DNA of 62,000 nucleotides from Gnetum montanum (GCA_015680685.1 MNCI01037820.1:808530-870529); one strand, 5' to 3'. Positions 10,236-22,329 are shown, counted from the stretch's first letter. The notes: a model not told the origin generated them from the sequence alone. Program-made: numbers and translations.

Positions 10236-11086
10236 TGATGAGTGGCAAGGTACCCCTACACTCAACCATACGAATACGAGCGTTACACGAGCGGTCCGGT
10301 CGAACTCCGCAGAAGGACTAGTTGTGGCATCTAGACAATTAGCCTTAGGTCGCAGTTCGCTGTCTTCCCACCTAGACTAGTATTAGCTTTGTCACGTATG
10401 GTTTAGTCCAGAGTGAGGTGTATGATGTGGTTCCTAATCTAATGCTACTCCTGAAGGCAATGGAAGATAATATTAACTAAGCTAAGGGAGAAAGGATAAG
10501 AGAATCTAATCTAGCCTAAGTGCGATGAGCATCCATTCCTTGATTATCTGTACACATCTTGGACTTCGTGCACAACTACCACTAGGATTACCAAGCACAG
10601 ATCCTAGGTACGCTACTGGGTTACCAAGTAGTCACACTTAAATGCTCGTGATCAAGTTGTACTCATTCCGCGTTTTAACATGAGTTTAAGGATGAGAAGA
10701 TATTAACTAGGAAAGCATTAAATAATAATAACAATTAAATAATTAAACTAAGTGAATGCTACAATGATGAAGTAATCTCGATCTTTATTTCCGGTCATGT
10801 GCGTGTCCAAGTACGTCACACTCAAATAAGGATGCTGTACAATTACATTTACCACACTACGGGCATACACTGGAAAATATTCTAACTCTGGAGGGACAAA
10901 ACTGCCAGAGTCTAGCTACAGTCTAAATCTAAGTTGTGAAATAAGGGAGAGCCGCCTCTTATTTATAGAACTAGCAATGGGCTACGATATCGTGTACGTG
11001 ATATCACAGTAAAGGACATGATATCTCGTCTAGGCATGCAATATCGCATACACGATATCGTGGTTGCCATAAATGACATCTCATCA
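10236..11086 (-). mobile_element. 3' LTR, non-autonomous copy 1
   Basis: 851 bp, TGATGAG at one end and CTCATCA at the other. U3 shows four exact GATATC motifs plus one CAATATCG near match at about 10983-11065. TATTTATAG (TATA box on the minus strand) lies near 10960-10967. It differs from 18133-18983 mostly by scattered transitions. Confidence 0.92.
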
Positions 11087-11097
11087 TACCCCCACAA
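11087..11097 (-). other. polypurine tract of copy 1
   Basis: On the minus strand, GTTGTGGGGGTA lies directly before the TGATGAG start of the 3' LTR. This is the expected site of plus-strand DNA priming. The same arrangement (CATAGGGGTA) is at 41817-41826 in copy 2. Confidence 0.7.
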
Positions 11098-11249
11098 CTG
11101 AATAAAAACTCATCCTTGAGTTACAGTGTTTACATAGTGGATAGGTATGGGATTATTAAATGGAAAAATGGGATGATGCCATAGTATGGGACGAAAAAAA
11201 AATAAAGATACAACACAAAAAAGTGCTACAACTACAAAAATTTTGGAAC

Positions 11250-14044
11250 TCATGTAGTTCCTAGTGGCAGTGGCTCCTCCATTGGTGCTTTCCCATTGTC
11301 TTGTGCTCCAGGCTTTGAGGCTTGATGGCGTTGAAGTATGGCCTGGAGTTCTTCTCTTTGGTCTGAGGGTCTTGTGCCATCCATGCTAATGTTCCAACGT
11401 TTGATGGAGTCGGCACCTCCCACGGACAAGGTAGTTGCGAAAACATTTGGTTGGCCTTGACATACCACGCCACGAACACCCATCGTTCCTCCTCATAGGC
11501 TTCGGCTTTATTTTTGTACTCATGAAAGTCTGCAAGCCATTGAGCCAAGTTTTTTGCGACATCTTTCTGTCCCTAGTAGTTAGCTTTTACCACCTCAAGT
11601 TCAAAATTTGCGATTTCTAGTTTCTCCAACAGCTTCTTACATTCTGCAAATTCTGCTTCGTATTTGATGTGGGTGGAAGCTACCTACTACTCGAGCTCTA
11701 TCCTCGGGCACCCTGTTGTTAACATGGTAAGGTTGGCATACCTTAGATTTGCCAACTCCATGTACTCTATCAAGTCCTGAATATACAGGTCTCGGTTCTT
11801 AACTTCTGCTTGGTGGGTAAATGCTTATGTGTCCAATATGGCCCGCTAGTCAGTGTGTTGAGCACTGATAGTATTGATCTGGGTCTTGGCCATATGGATT
11901 TCCTTTTCAAGGATCTATTTATACATCCCCACCTGATCACAGAAGTGCTCCTTCAACTTCTCATGTCATTTAGCCTCATTCTGCCATGCGCTTATCTCAA
12001 TAGCTGACTGTTGACGAATGGCACATACCTCCTCCATCGAGAGGGTTCTATTTTCTTTGGCTAAACAGCTTACATCTTGGTTGACCCAGATGAATTGTTC
12101 TTATAATTGGTGAAAGTGTTCATCGAGAACGTTCTTTTTCTTTTCTACAGTGATCAACTAAAGATTGTCTACAACCAGCTGCTTTTTTTCTTCTTGTAAG
12201 GCCTTGAGTGCCTTAAGATGCGCATGAGTTTGTGCTTGTGCTGCGGAGGCATCCCAAACGTCCTTCTCTTTTTCATCAGCCACCCTTTTATTCTCTACGA
12301 TTAACTTGGTTAGTTGCTCCATTCTAAAGTTATCTAGCTAGTCTACGGGAACAAATTGCAGAGGATCTTGCTATGTTGTTTGTAGGGCCACAAGCTGTTC
12401 TTGCAATTTCTGCACTTTAGCCTCAGCATGCTCAACCCTCACTTCTACTAAGACCAGCTTCCCCTTTGTGGAAATGAGATCTAACTGAATTGCTATAACA
12501 TCCTGAGGGATGTCGAACAGGGACTTCATTACCTACCTTGTTTGAAGCAATCGATCAAGTGCATCCTCTTGTTCCGCAGGAGTCATTGAGGTTCTGGCCA
12601 ATGTTTGAGCATCCCATATTCCTATGAGATCTGTCGATGGCACAACAAGTACGTTGAAGGATTCTCTGATGTGGTCTCCGACGACTTCTGTAGCTCTCGC
12701 AACATTCTAGTGTTGCATGACCACCACAATGGCCCCTTCACCAATCTCTAACTACACCTGAAATGATGTCATGTTCCCTGAGATCTGTTGTGACCATCTA
12801 CTCTCCCCTTCTTCTGTGTGAATGGATACTTCCCCCCTTCTGTGTGAATGGATACTTCCCCCCTTCTGGCTGAATGGCATCATCGATGACGCGGAAGAGG
12901 TTTGCATCATCACAACTTCCCCAACTGACCGTCTCAGCGATGGCCTTGAGATGGCTCATCGATGGTCTGTAGCCTTGCGGCGATGGCAGCTGATCCTGGC
13001 CTATGCTAGGCACTACTTCCTATTGTTGGCTGGGACCCATGGCTGGAGGTTGGCTGGGTCCTACAAGTTGGGTTGCAGTTGGTCCAGCCATCTATTCTTC
13101 TTCTTGTTCTAGTCCTAGCTCCTCGCAAATGCTTTTTCTTGGAGCTGGCACCTTTAGCAATTCAACATATGAAGCAGTTTGGGCTTTTCGGAGAACATCA
13201 TTGGTGTATCCCCGAATACTAGCATGTTGGAAAAGCTTTCTGATAAGACAAGGGAAAGGCAGCGCCATCTTCCCTATCTTTCGTTCCTCAAACCGCCTAA
13301 GGATCTCCGTCAAATATAGATGGGGTAGGTTAGCGTTAACCTTTCCCATCAACACTGCACATCCTCTAGCCACATACGTCGATATTCTTTTTAGGCCCTT
13401 TGTGGGAAAGAGATGATATCTTCCAGTTTTTAAGTAAACCCTCTCTTTTGTCGTCAACTCACCAAATGCTTTATCTCTGCCATAAGCCTTCTCCAACAAT
13501 GCTTTCGCACATCGGGTTCTGAACGGGTGGATAACTGAGCAACCTTGGACCCTGTATTTGAAAGGTTTAACACTTCCAAAATGGCTTGCGCAGAGAAGTC
13601 AACTATCACACCACAAATATTAATAATGGTGTCTTGCTCCTTATTGTGCTAAAATTGGTACGTCTCTCCTAGGTACCAAGCACCGCTTTCAGAGCAGATA
13701 GGCCATAAGAGAGACCCTTTGAGGTGATCCCTAACGGCTTTAGGAGTGAACTCTACAAATGATTCAAAGTTTAATTCCACAATCAACATAGCGAATGTGG
13801 ACTTCTCATGGATAGCCTGAACACAATCTTGAGGCAACGTGAGTTGTTGTCCCCGTTCAGGCACTGCAGCAGCTCCTCCTTCTGCCTGCCTGGACCGTCC
13901 GGTAGGAGGTTCGTCTTGATGAATGCTGAATGATTACTCCTCCTATTCTGCATGTTGTCTAGTAGGACCTTGTCTTCCACCTCTCTGAGATCATTTACTT
14001 CCACCTCGGGTAGGACCTTCCTGTTGTCCATGCTTCGGGGCCAT
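11250..14044 (-). pseudogene. third ORF: plant-transposon-type domain plus long coiled coil (broken)
   Basis: The ATG at 14042-14044 directly follows GTGTGATTGCAG, a good splice-acceptor sequence. Order on the minus strand: a Gln/Gly/Arg-rich start; NFESFVEFTPKAVRDHLKG; a segment near 13500-13092 with KERVYLKTGRYHLFPT, GCAVLMGKVNANLPHLY and LPFPCLIRKLF; then a long Glu/Lys/Gln/Leu-rich heptad-like region (about 12560-11560); and a C terminus near 11250. The middle segment resembles the 'putative plant transposon protein' domain found in Athila-type elements (inference). The same ORF is present in copy 2 (44465-42004) and in the old element. Several in-frame stops, many consistent with CpG decay, make this copy inactive. 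The role in transposition is unknown. Confidence 0.7.
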
Positions 14045-14509
14045 CTGCAATCACACAGACCAAGCGTTAGTAAAGTTGTTTTTGAAATTGAGTTATACCT
14101 TACTGCTAGCCTTAATTAATGATCTTATTTTATCTCCATGTGATCTTGACCGAAGGTTTGTAATAATGGATTCCCTTTTACTTAGGTGGTTTCCAATTTT
14201 AATTTCTAGGTACACCTAAGGATTAAATGATTTTTGGGCACAAATATTCTAAGTGTTATAGTTAATTACCCTAGATGATGTCCTTTGGGCGATGATAAAT
14301 TTCAAAAAAAATTAGGCACTTTTCAGCAGATGTCCCTCCCCAACGACTAAGTTGAATACTCCAGGTTCAAGCAGGTTCAAACGAAATGAAAATTGGAGCA
14401 CCAGCGAGCAAGATATGAGTAGAAAAGCAAGGGTCGCCCAATCGTAAGTCATAGAGAAAAAATTCAAAAACTCCCCCATGTGAATGGAAAAAATGATGCT
14501 AAGTGTTGC

Positions 14510-14640
14510 GGGGGGTCACCTATTTATAGGTTGCGGCAACGTGATATTGTGTATAGTACATCACGTATGCGATATCACGTCAGACGCAATATCATGTATG
14601 TGATATCATGTCCCTAGTGACATGAGACACCACAAAAATA
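14510..14640 (-). promoter_or_regulatory. internal U3-like promoter upstream of third ORF
   Basis: On the minus strand, exact and decayed GATATC palindromes (GTGATATCAT, GCGATATCAC, CAATATCA; plus coordinates 14540-14612) are followed by the TATA box CCTATAAATAGG (14519-14530). This is the arrangement in U3 of the family's LTRs, yet it lies in the interior about 470 bp upstream of the third-ORF ATG. A decayed equivalent appears at about 19950-20060 in the old element. Copy 2 lacks it. Confidence 0.65.
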
Positions 14641-14644
14641 CTAA

Positions 14645-15985
14645 ATTTTTTAAGGGTTATTTTGAAATTAACATTGTAAATTGAGGACATTAGCTATTAT
14701 CAAGGAGTTCTAGGGTAATTCCATTAATTCGAAAGGCACAATTAATGATGATGGTGTGGATTTTATCAATAAAACCTTGGGTGGTTAAGAAAAATGGTAT
14801 GTAATGGTACATGGGAACATTGAAATTCAAAGAGGTAATAGTAAGGAAAGAATGTTATGAAAATAAGTTGAAGGTGAAAAATGGTGTGTGTGAGCTATAT
14901 CATAAGTGAAGATCACAAAAAATTACACAAGTGGGTCCTCCCCAAAGTAGGTTTCAGCCTATAATGCCCTTGTGTAACCACACTTAAAGTGTCCGTGGGC
15001 ACTAGAAGGGTTAATTGTAATTAGCACTAACTCCAAAAAATACACACATGTAATTATCACTGAAATGAGATGAAAATTCTATGCTACACATGACACGAGC
15101 AACAATTACACGAACAGTCCGATGAGGCGAAGTATAGAAGGGATCGTAGAGACTGGGACATGAGGTAACTGACTAGGACACAATGAATCCTACTTTAAAA
15201 GCATGATTAACGTGTCATTAACCCATTGTTCCAAGATCAGGACCAAGTCCATTCCTTTGACCAGTGACATCGCATTATTTCATTCCATGATGAACAACTA
15301 TGAGAGTACCATACCAACAAGGCATACGATCACTTGGCGTTTTATTCAAGGGAGGAGTGATTTTTATTTTGTGGCACTTTTCTTTGCTTTTGCTTTTTTT
15401 CTTCTCTTTCTTTTTTTTTCCACTTTATTGAGACTAGAGAAGCTGCCAACCTTCAAGGATGGGTGCATGTCTTTCCAGTGGGACCCCCTAGAACAGCATT
15501 TGATTTTGAGTGCCCTTTCGATTACTCTTACTCCCATTTTTCGTTAGATCTACAAGGATCTTAGTACAACCACGTTGCATGACAACCCCCACAGACGTCA
15601 CTAGAGAGAATCCACAAGTCCCTTTGATGTCACACCCTATTCATTCCCTCTTGGTCCATCCTTCTTCATTCTGGGTACAATGAATCACAAAATTAATTTT
15701 AAGTTTTAAGAATGTCAAGAATATCATTGTACCCTTGAACAGAACCTCTTATTTGTAGAGTGGATGAGTGGGTGTAATAGGCTCACTGTTCCAAATAATT
15801 GATCGCTCGAGACTTAATAACATAGAACACACCTCAACCAACAATCCACATGAGTGTTTTATTCATAGGTGAGATTATTTATAACAAACATAAAAAGACA
15901 AAAAGATAAAAATATAAAACAAGAAATTGAAAAATTGAAAAACTGGAAAATAAAAACTTGAAAAATTAAAGAAAATGAAAAATAT
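14645..15985. other. noncoding interior spacer of copy 1
   Basis: Homologous to 20340-22320 of the old element and to 44450-45170 of copy 2 (shared blocks such as GGTCCTCCCCAAAGTAGG and GGCATGGGT-type). It ends in an A-rich tract (15890-15985). No coding signal. The 114-codon open stretch at 15203-15547 on the plus strand is not conserved. Confidence 0.6.
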
Positions 15986-15989
15986 TTAT

Positions 15990-17990
15990 TAATCCTGCTT
16001 GTTATTGGAATGGGGGATGTCCCCCATAACTAAATAGTTGAGTACGGCAAGAATTAATAAATGGAAAATGAGGGTCCTTGCATGTTGGAAATATTGAGGC
16101 CTGGTCATACTCACCCCATCGGGGTTCACACACTTGATTATAGTGAGCATAGTGGGGCAATTTATACGATGTAGTTCCCGGATAGTGAGTTGACCCACTG
16201 TGATATTTGGGACTGTTAGATGGTATGCAAGGATCGGGATGATGTCTCCCATGGTTGTGTTCATTGGGCCGTATGGTTGTTGGAGCATGAGTTGGTGGCC
16301 CTGATGAAGTAACATGAGGTGTTGGATTCAAAGAAGAGGGTGCACCACAGTGTGGGACTTATGCTAAGTTGGAGGATGCAGTGGCCTCGGAACTATTTTG
16401 TCCCTTCTTATAGTTATGTTTAAACAAGGGGTGCTTTGGATGTTGAGGAGGCCTCGCACTACTATTGGTAGTAGTGGCACAAGTAGCATTTGTGGATTGT
16501 TACGGTGGTGCAGACACCTTGGGAACAATTGGTGGCGATGTGGAAGGAGGGAAAGGATGAGAATGTTGAAAGTTAGGAGGAGCAGTGTAGGGTACACAAG
16601 GTGGTGGTTGTGTTGAAGGTATGGGCTGATAGTATTGAGGAGAATAGTAATGTGATGAGATAGAGTGTGTTGGCCCAATTGAAGAAATAGGATGTTGAAC
16701 AAGATAAGCGTTTGGATTCGAATGATGCGAAGGGTGTCTCTATTCTAAGGGTGGTTTCCCCCACAACTGGGATTGTTGCCACTATGATCGAACACAGTAT
16801 CTCTGTATGAACTCTGGATGTAACGTGTTTCCCCAATGCTCATGTAAATGTAACAGTATTAGGCATTGGCCTTTGGGATGATCGTACAGGCATATGTTGC
16901 ATTCATACGTATGATTGGCAGTTGAGCTCTTATTTTTCTTATCCCTTCTTTCCGATGGTCTAATGTTTTTTCCTACTTCTTGGGTTGTCAAAACTCTATC
17001 TCCAATGGTGTTGATGAATTCTCCACACTTTTGATACGTCCATTCCAACATCTAATTGATCTTTGCCTTGACTTCTTCTAATGTTTGTTGTGTTGGCAAA
17101 GATGATGTTTCCACCTTGAGATTGGTTGATTTCTCCTTTTTATGATCATGGACCTTTGTTAAGTTGATATTTTGGTCTCATTGATGTTTTTCAAAACTCT
17201 CCCATCTAGCCATTTCTCCTTCTTCTTTTGCTATCCACTTAATAAGCTCTTCGACTTGATGGGTTCGTAGTTCATATAGCTGACCTTGGGTGTACATTCC
17301 TAAGGTCTCTCTTGTTTCATTATGTAGCCCATCAATAATATGGTACATTAGCCTTTCCTCGGAAAACCCATGGCCTGGACAGTTGTTCAACAGTGCATAA
17401 TATCTTTCTAAGGCCATGTCCGAGGGTTCATGTTTTGCTTGTTTCCACTCTTGGATTTGTTTCCTCAAGGCTGACACTCTTGCGTAGGTTTGATATTTTT
17501 CATTACAAACTTCTACCATTGTTGACCAACATCGTATTGAATTTGGTTTTAACAATCTATACCATACTTTCGCTTGGCCAATGAGTGTCATAGGGAAGAG
17601 CTTAAGTTTTTTCCAACCGTTATCAATGTTGTTGCATGTGCAAGCATCGTAGAAGGCTTGTAAGTGTTGATGCAGATCTAAGTCATAGCCTCCTGAAAAA
17701 TTAGGGAAGTTATTTAAATCGATCCTGGGTAGATGGCTCTCTTTACAATGTCTATGTGAGATTCGAATAGCCTCTTGTATTTTTGTTAAGCTTGTAGTGG
17801 CCAGTAGGGGCTCATTGTCATCTTGTAAGTTATGCCTTCATGTGCTGGGATGACGTTGCTTTTGTTTGTGTTTATAGGAAACCCCCACTTCAGGTTGTGT
17901 ACTCCAATCTTCATCGTCATATAGTTCATTGGTTCTCCAATGAACTTCCTCACTAAGTGTGGCATTATCATAATCTTGTAGGAGAGGCAT
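15990..17990 (-). pseudogene. gag polyprotein of copy 1 (broken)
   Basis: The ATG at 17988-17990 opens MPLLQDYDNATLSEEVHW. DNEPLLATTSL and FSGGYDLDLHQHLQAFYDAC follow near 17830-17650. The core gag domain runs from about 17591 to 17178: GQAKVWYRLL, KQIQEWKQAKHEPSDMALE, YALLNNCPGHGF, YHIIDGLHNETRETLG. This is the retrotransposon gag family that forms the particle shell. A CNICLYDHPKGQC motif (C-x2-C-x3-H-x4-C, near 16890-16850) is a zinc-knuckle-like RNA-binding site. A Pro/His/Ser/Thr-rich tail extends to about 15990. At least three in-frame stops, including one in place of an Arg codon near 17840, inactivate it. gag runs straight into the A-rich spacer where pol should begin. Confidence 0.82.
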
Positions 17991-18113
17991 TGTTGTGAAG
18001 TTGTGTGTGAACTTATGTGAATTTTTATAATTATTTCTTCTTCCTAAGAGATATATCGTTAAGTCCTATACAGCAACCTTGTATGATATAACTAATCTAG
18101 ATAACTAGCATCG

Positions 18114-18131
18114 TCCCCGACAACGGCACCA
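18114..18131 (-). other. primer-binding site of copy 1 (tRNA-Asp-like)
   Basis: TGGTGCCGTTGTCGGGGA on the minus strand, one base after the CTCATCA end of the 5' LTR. It differs at only two positions from the complement of the plant tRNA-Asp(GTC) 3' end. The best preserved primer site on the minus strand of this window. Confidence 0.85.
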
Positions 18132-18132
18132 A

Positions 18133-18983
18133 TGATGAGTGGCGAGGTACCCCTACACTCAACCATACGAATATGAGTGTTACATGTGTGATCCAGTCAA
18201 ACTCTGCAGACGGACTAGTTGTGGCATCTAAATAGTTAGCCTTAGGTCACAGTTCGCTGTCTGCCCACCTAGACTAGTATTAGCTTTGTCACGTATGGTT
18301 TAGTCCAGAGTGAGGTGTATGATGTGGTTCCTAATCTAACGCTACTCCTAAAGGCAATGGAAGATAATATTAACTAAGCTAAGTGAGAAAGAGTAAGAGA
18401 ATCTAATCTAGCCTAAGTGCAATGAGCATCTATTCCTTGATTATTCGTACACATCTTGGACTTCGTGCACGACTACCACTAGGATTACCAAGCGCAGATC
18501 CTAGGTACGCTACTGGGTTACCAAGTAGTCACACTTAAATGCTTGTAATCAAGTCATACTCATTCCGTGTTTTAACATGAGTTTAAGGGTGAGAAGATAT
18601 TAACTAGGAAAGCATTAAATAACAATAAAAATTAAATAATTAAACTAATTGAATGCTGCAATGATGAAGTAATCTTGATCTTTATTTCCGGTCATGTGCA
18701 TGTCCAAGTATGTCACACTCGAATAAGGATGTCGTACAATTACATTCATCACATTGTGGGCATACACTGGAAAATATTCTAACTTTGGAGGGACAAAACT
18801 ACCAGAGTCTAGCTACAGTCTAAATCTAAGTTGTGAAATAAGGGAGAGTCACCTCTTATTTATAGAACCGGTGGCGAACTGCGATATCGCGTATGCGATA
18901 TCGCAGTAAAGGACGTGATATCGCGTCTGGGCATGCGATATCGTGTATGTGATATCGCGGTTGCCCCAAATGACGTCTCATCA
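18133..18983 (-). mobile_element. 5' LTR, non-autonomous copy 1
   Basis: 851 bp, TGATGAG to CTCATCA. Five exact GATATC motifs lie at about 18878-18960, the TATA box at 18857-18864, and a GATCTTTATT block (AATAAAGATC on the minus strand) near 18676-18685. The target duplication CACAT follows at 18984-18988. Confidence 0.92.
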
Positions 18984-18988
18984 CACAT

Positions 18989-21126
18989 GTTAGAGTCCAT
19001 TCTTTCCTCACTTCTATATCAAACTTGGTTGATACCTTCGCAAGCTTTGCCTTCACATTAGGCAATCCTCAGGCTTTTGCTATGGCCTCCACTAAGTAGG
19101 GAATGGTAATATCCTTAATCTTCACCATTGCATCCCCTTGGTGATTATGTTAGAAAAGATAGATTTCACCAAGGTACCATTTCTCACTAGTGGAAATAAT
19201 GGACCAAACTAGTGATGCCTGCAACTACATCTGAATCTTCTCAAGTACGAACTCTAAGAATGATCCAAAGTTTAGTTTCTAGAGAATTGTGCTATGAACT
19301 TTCTTGTTGTGAACCTTCTCTAGGAAAGCCTCTATAAGTATAACCTCAAGCCTTGGCCTTAGTCTACATACTTCACCTTATCTAAATAGATCTATTTTTG
19401 TAGTGGAAATCTATCAGACAAATTTCACCTTGGGCTCCTCCCTTAGTAATTATATTGTGTGTATTATCTCATTTATTTGTTTTATTTTTTTTTATTATTA
19501 TTGCTATCATCATCATCCTCTAGGATGCTTTTCTCTTAGCAATGATGGTCCATCCACCTGAGAACCTTACTTTGCCATCATCTCTAATCACATAGACAAC
19601 CATTAATTAACCTTAGTAGCATGAGTACAAGTTTTGATACCCTTTGATCATTTGTTAAATAGCTTAATTATGAAAAAAAATATATTTCTATTGCTTCTAA
19701 GTAATCACAATCTTATTATCTTAAGGTCCTAAGGTAGCTAAGCATTGTTAATTTAATTAATTTTTATTCTTTAGTTAAGTTTAACTACTTTATCTATTTA
19801 ACTGTGAGGTATTGAAGATTTCCAAAAATCCTAGTGTAGGTGCTTCCACGACATTGAGATTAACTTTGAAAGCTCACAAAATCAAAAACAGATGAAATTG
19901 GATGTATAGACATTAAGGTATCGCACGTAGAAGGCTCTATGCTCAAGAAAATGTAAAAATTCCCCATGCATTTAAAGGTAAATGATAAAAATTTGGCCAA
20001 CAATCATGGATATATCTAGTTTTTTTATACTACATTGACAAGAATGCATCAATGAAGACATGTCAATATAGCACAAATTTAAAATTTTCTTTTGAATTTC
20101 TAGCCTATTTTTATGAATTTTGAGGTGATCTAGAAGGTCAAATGAAAGCTAGAAAGAGGTTCTAGACATGAGGACATCATTTATGAGGTTTAATTAGAGG
20201 TTCATATGTGTTTAAAAGCTTTCATAACATAAACAGAGGTTTGACACTTAATGTTCATGAAAAGATGAAATGAAAAATGGGGAATGTATTCAACTTGAAA
20301 CTACAACTAAATGATTTGGACATGTGTAGGTGGTGTATAGACTAGATGTCCAAAAGTTATATACGTGGATCCTCCCCAAAGTAGGCTCATATTCTTAATG
20401 CCCTTATATAACCATTCCATAAGGCATATATAGGCATGTTGGAAATTGAATATCAGTCTAGTCTACATGTTACACCTAGACAATAATTATCTTCAAAATC
20501 CTACACTATACTAAACAAGATCATGAGTCAAGTAAGTACATGTAGCAATGAGATGAATAATGGAATAAGAAGGAAAAATAGAAAAAATAAACATGAGATT
20601 CTTTACCATGTTTGCAATAGGACCTTACATTGAATGTAATTAAAATGACCATCATACCTCTCCATCCATATTTTTGAATAAGTTCATACCTTTTCCAGTA
20701 ACATCACATTATGTCATCTTGAACTTATAACCATATGAAAACATCACTATTCAATAAAAGAGAATAAGTATTTTTGATTAATTAATTACTTAAATATTAA
20801 ATATTTTTAGAAAATTTAACCATCAATTAGAGGGGTTTATTCAGGTATGGATTACATGTTTTTCCAGCTCTATAGCCAATGCTAATCCCAGTAGAGAAGT
20901 AGCTTCAAGCATGGGTAACATGTCTTTCTAGTTACATACTCGGACTAGTCTAAGAGACCTTTGGGATTCCTGGAAGTAGCCTACCTTAGGCATGGGTAAC
21001 ATGTATTTCTAGTGGTATCCTAGAAATCAGGCTTTTTTGTGAATTAATTAATTAGTAAATTATGCTTTCCTTATTACAGAGTTTTCTTTAGGCATGGGTA
21101 ACATGTCTTTCTAATGACGTGGCAAG
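18989..21126 (-). pseudogene. third ORF (N-terminal part) and upstream interior of the old element
   Basis: The minus strand from 19065 gives KAKLAKVSTKFDIEVRKEW, matching copy 2's VKVAHLSTKFDLEIKKLW. It is cut by the nested insertion at 18989. Farther up (19180-19290) lie weak matches to the NFESF/LGE segments. The region 19800-21126 matches the noncoding interior of copy 1, including a decayed internal promoter near 19950-20060 and the CCTCCCCAAAGTAGG block near 20370. No open frame remains. Confidence 0.6.
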
Positions 21127-21131
21127 ACAAC

Positions 21132-21843
21132 TGATGAGTGCCGAGGTACCCCTACACTCAACCATATGAAATGAGCGTCGCACGTGCGATCCGGTCGAAC
21201 TCCACAGATGGACTAGTTGTGGCACCTAGATAGTTAGCCTTAGGTAGCAGTTCGTTGTCTTCCCACCTAGACTAGTATTGCATATGTCACGTATGGTTTA
21301 GTCTAGATGAGGTGTATGATGTGTTCTAACCTAATGCTACTCCTGAAGGCAGTGGAAAATAATATTAATTAATCTAAGCTAAGAGGAAAAGGGTAAGAAA
21401 ATCTAATCTAGCCTAAGTGCGACGAGCAACCGATTCCTTGATCAACCGTACACATCTTGGACTTCGTGCACGACTACCACTGGGACTACCAAGCATAGGC
21501 CTAGGTATGCCACTGGGATTACCAAGCGCAGACCCCAAATACGCCACTGGGTTACCAAGCGTAGATCCCCCTAGCTNNNNNNNNNNNNNNNNNNNNNNNN
21601 NNNNNNNNNNNNNNNNNNNNNNNNNNNNNNNNNNNNNNNNNNNNNNNNNNNNNNNNGGATGCAAATGAGGGAGAGCCACCTCTTATTTATAGAAATTGTG
21701 GCTGACTGAGATATCGCGTACGCGATATCGTAGCCCATGATATATCGCATACGTGATATCGCAGCCCATGATATAACGTGGGTGTCTTATCGTGGATGCC
21801 TTAACGCAACCGCCAGCAATATGAGCAATTTCATGTCTCATCA
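21132..21843 (-). mobile_element. solo LTR with assembly gap, TSD ACAAC
   Basis: TGATGAG to CTCATCA, with exact ACAAC on both sides (21127-21131 and 21844-21848). It is inserted in the old element. U3 retains three exact GATATC motifs at 21708-21765 and a TATA box (TATTTATAG near 21686). The known bases total 632. Full-length relatives are 851 bp, so the 80-N gap hides roughly 220 bp. Confidence 0.9.
21577..21656. other. assembly gap (80 N), undersized
   Basis: A run of N inside the solo LTR. Comparison with the 851-bp LTRs shows that the missing sequence is longer than the gap. Open frames spanning it are artefacts. Confidence 0.95.
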
Positions 21844-22329
21844 ACAACACTTAAACATTCTTTCATCAGAAAGTAAATCATGAGTAGTTATATAAACACA
21901 TGGAGTAGTAAGACCCATAAAGGAAGTGCAAAGAATCTGCAAACTTCCTTGATGCCACATCCTTTTTCATTTTCTTTTGGTTCTTCTTCCTTTCCTCAAG
22001 GCATAAATATCATGAGTAAATTTTAGTTTTCATTTGAGAAGAATCATGTTGCTTTCATTGTGAAGACCTCTTATTATAAAAATTGGAGGGATGATCAGTG
22101 TGGTCTCACTACTTTAGATAACTACCCTTCCAATCATTCTTATTAATGTTGATGAAAAAAATTGAAATTAAATTAACAAATTGAAAGAAAATGACTTTAA
22201 AAAAGAAAAATATAAAACATAAAAGAAAATAAAAAATTACAATAAATAGAAAATGTATGAAGAATTAAAAAATGAAAAGAAATTATACAACAAAAAGTTG
22301 AAAAATCACATTCTTAGATGATGCTAGGC

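Larger units (their letters stand above)
10236..18983 (-). mobile_element. complete non-autonomous LTR retrotransposon (gag + third ORF, no pol), copy 1
   Basis: 8748 bp with two LTRs of exactly 851 bp and a perfect 5-bp target duplication CACAT at 10231-10235 and 18984-18988. Minus-strand order: 5' LTR (18133-18983), primer site (18114-18131), gag (17990-about 15990), A-rich spacer, internal U3-like promoter (14510-14640), third ORF (14044-11250), purine tract, 3' LTR (10236-11086). No protease, RT, RNase H or integrase sequence is present. Movement would have to depend on pol supplied in trans, presumably by an autonomous relative such as the host element at 8362-28810. It inserted into the third ORF of that element. 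Confidence 0.92.

Noticed and set aside
15203-15547. 114-codon plus ORF with a Phe/Leu-rich run
   Set aside because: It lies in the noncoding interior of the LTR element, on the opposite strand to its genes, and is not conserved in the related interior at 44450-44700 or 20690-21000.
21413-21679. ORFs on both strands spanning the N run
   Set aside because: They are open only because Ns are read through. The sequence is an LTR.
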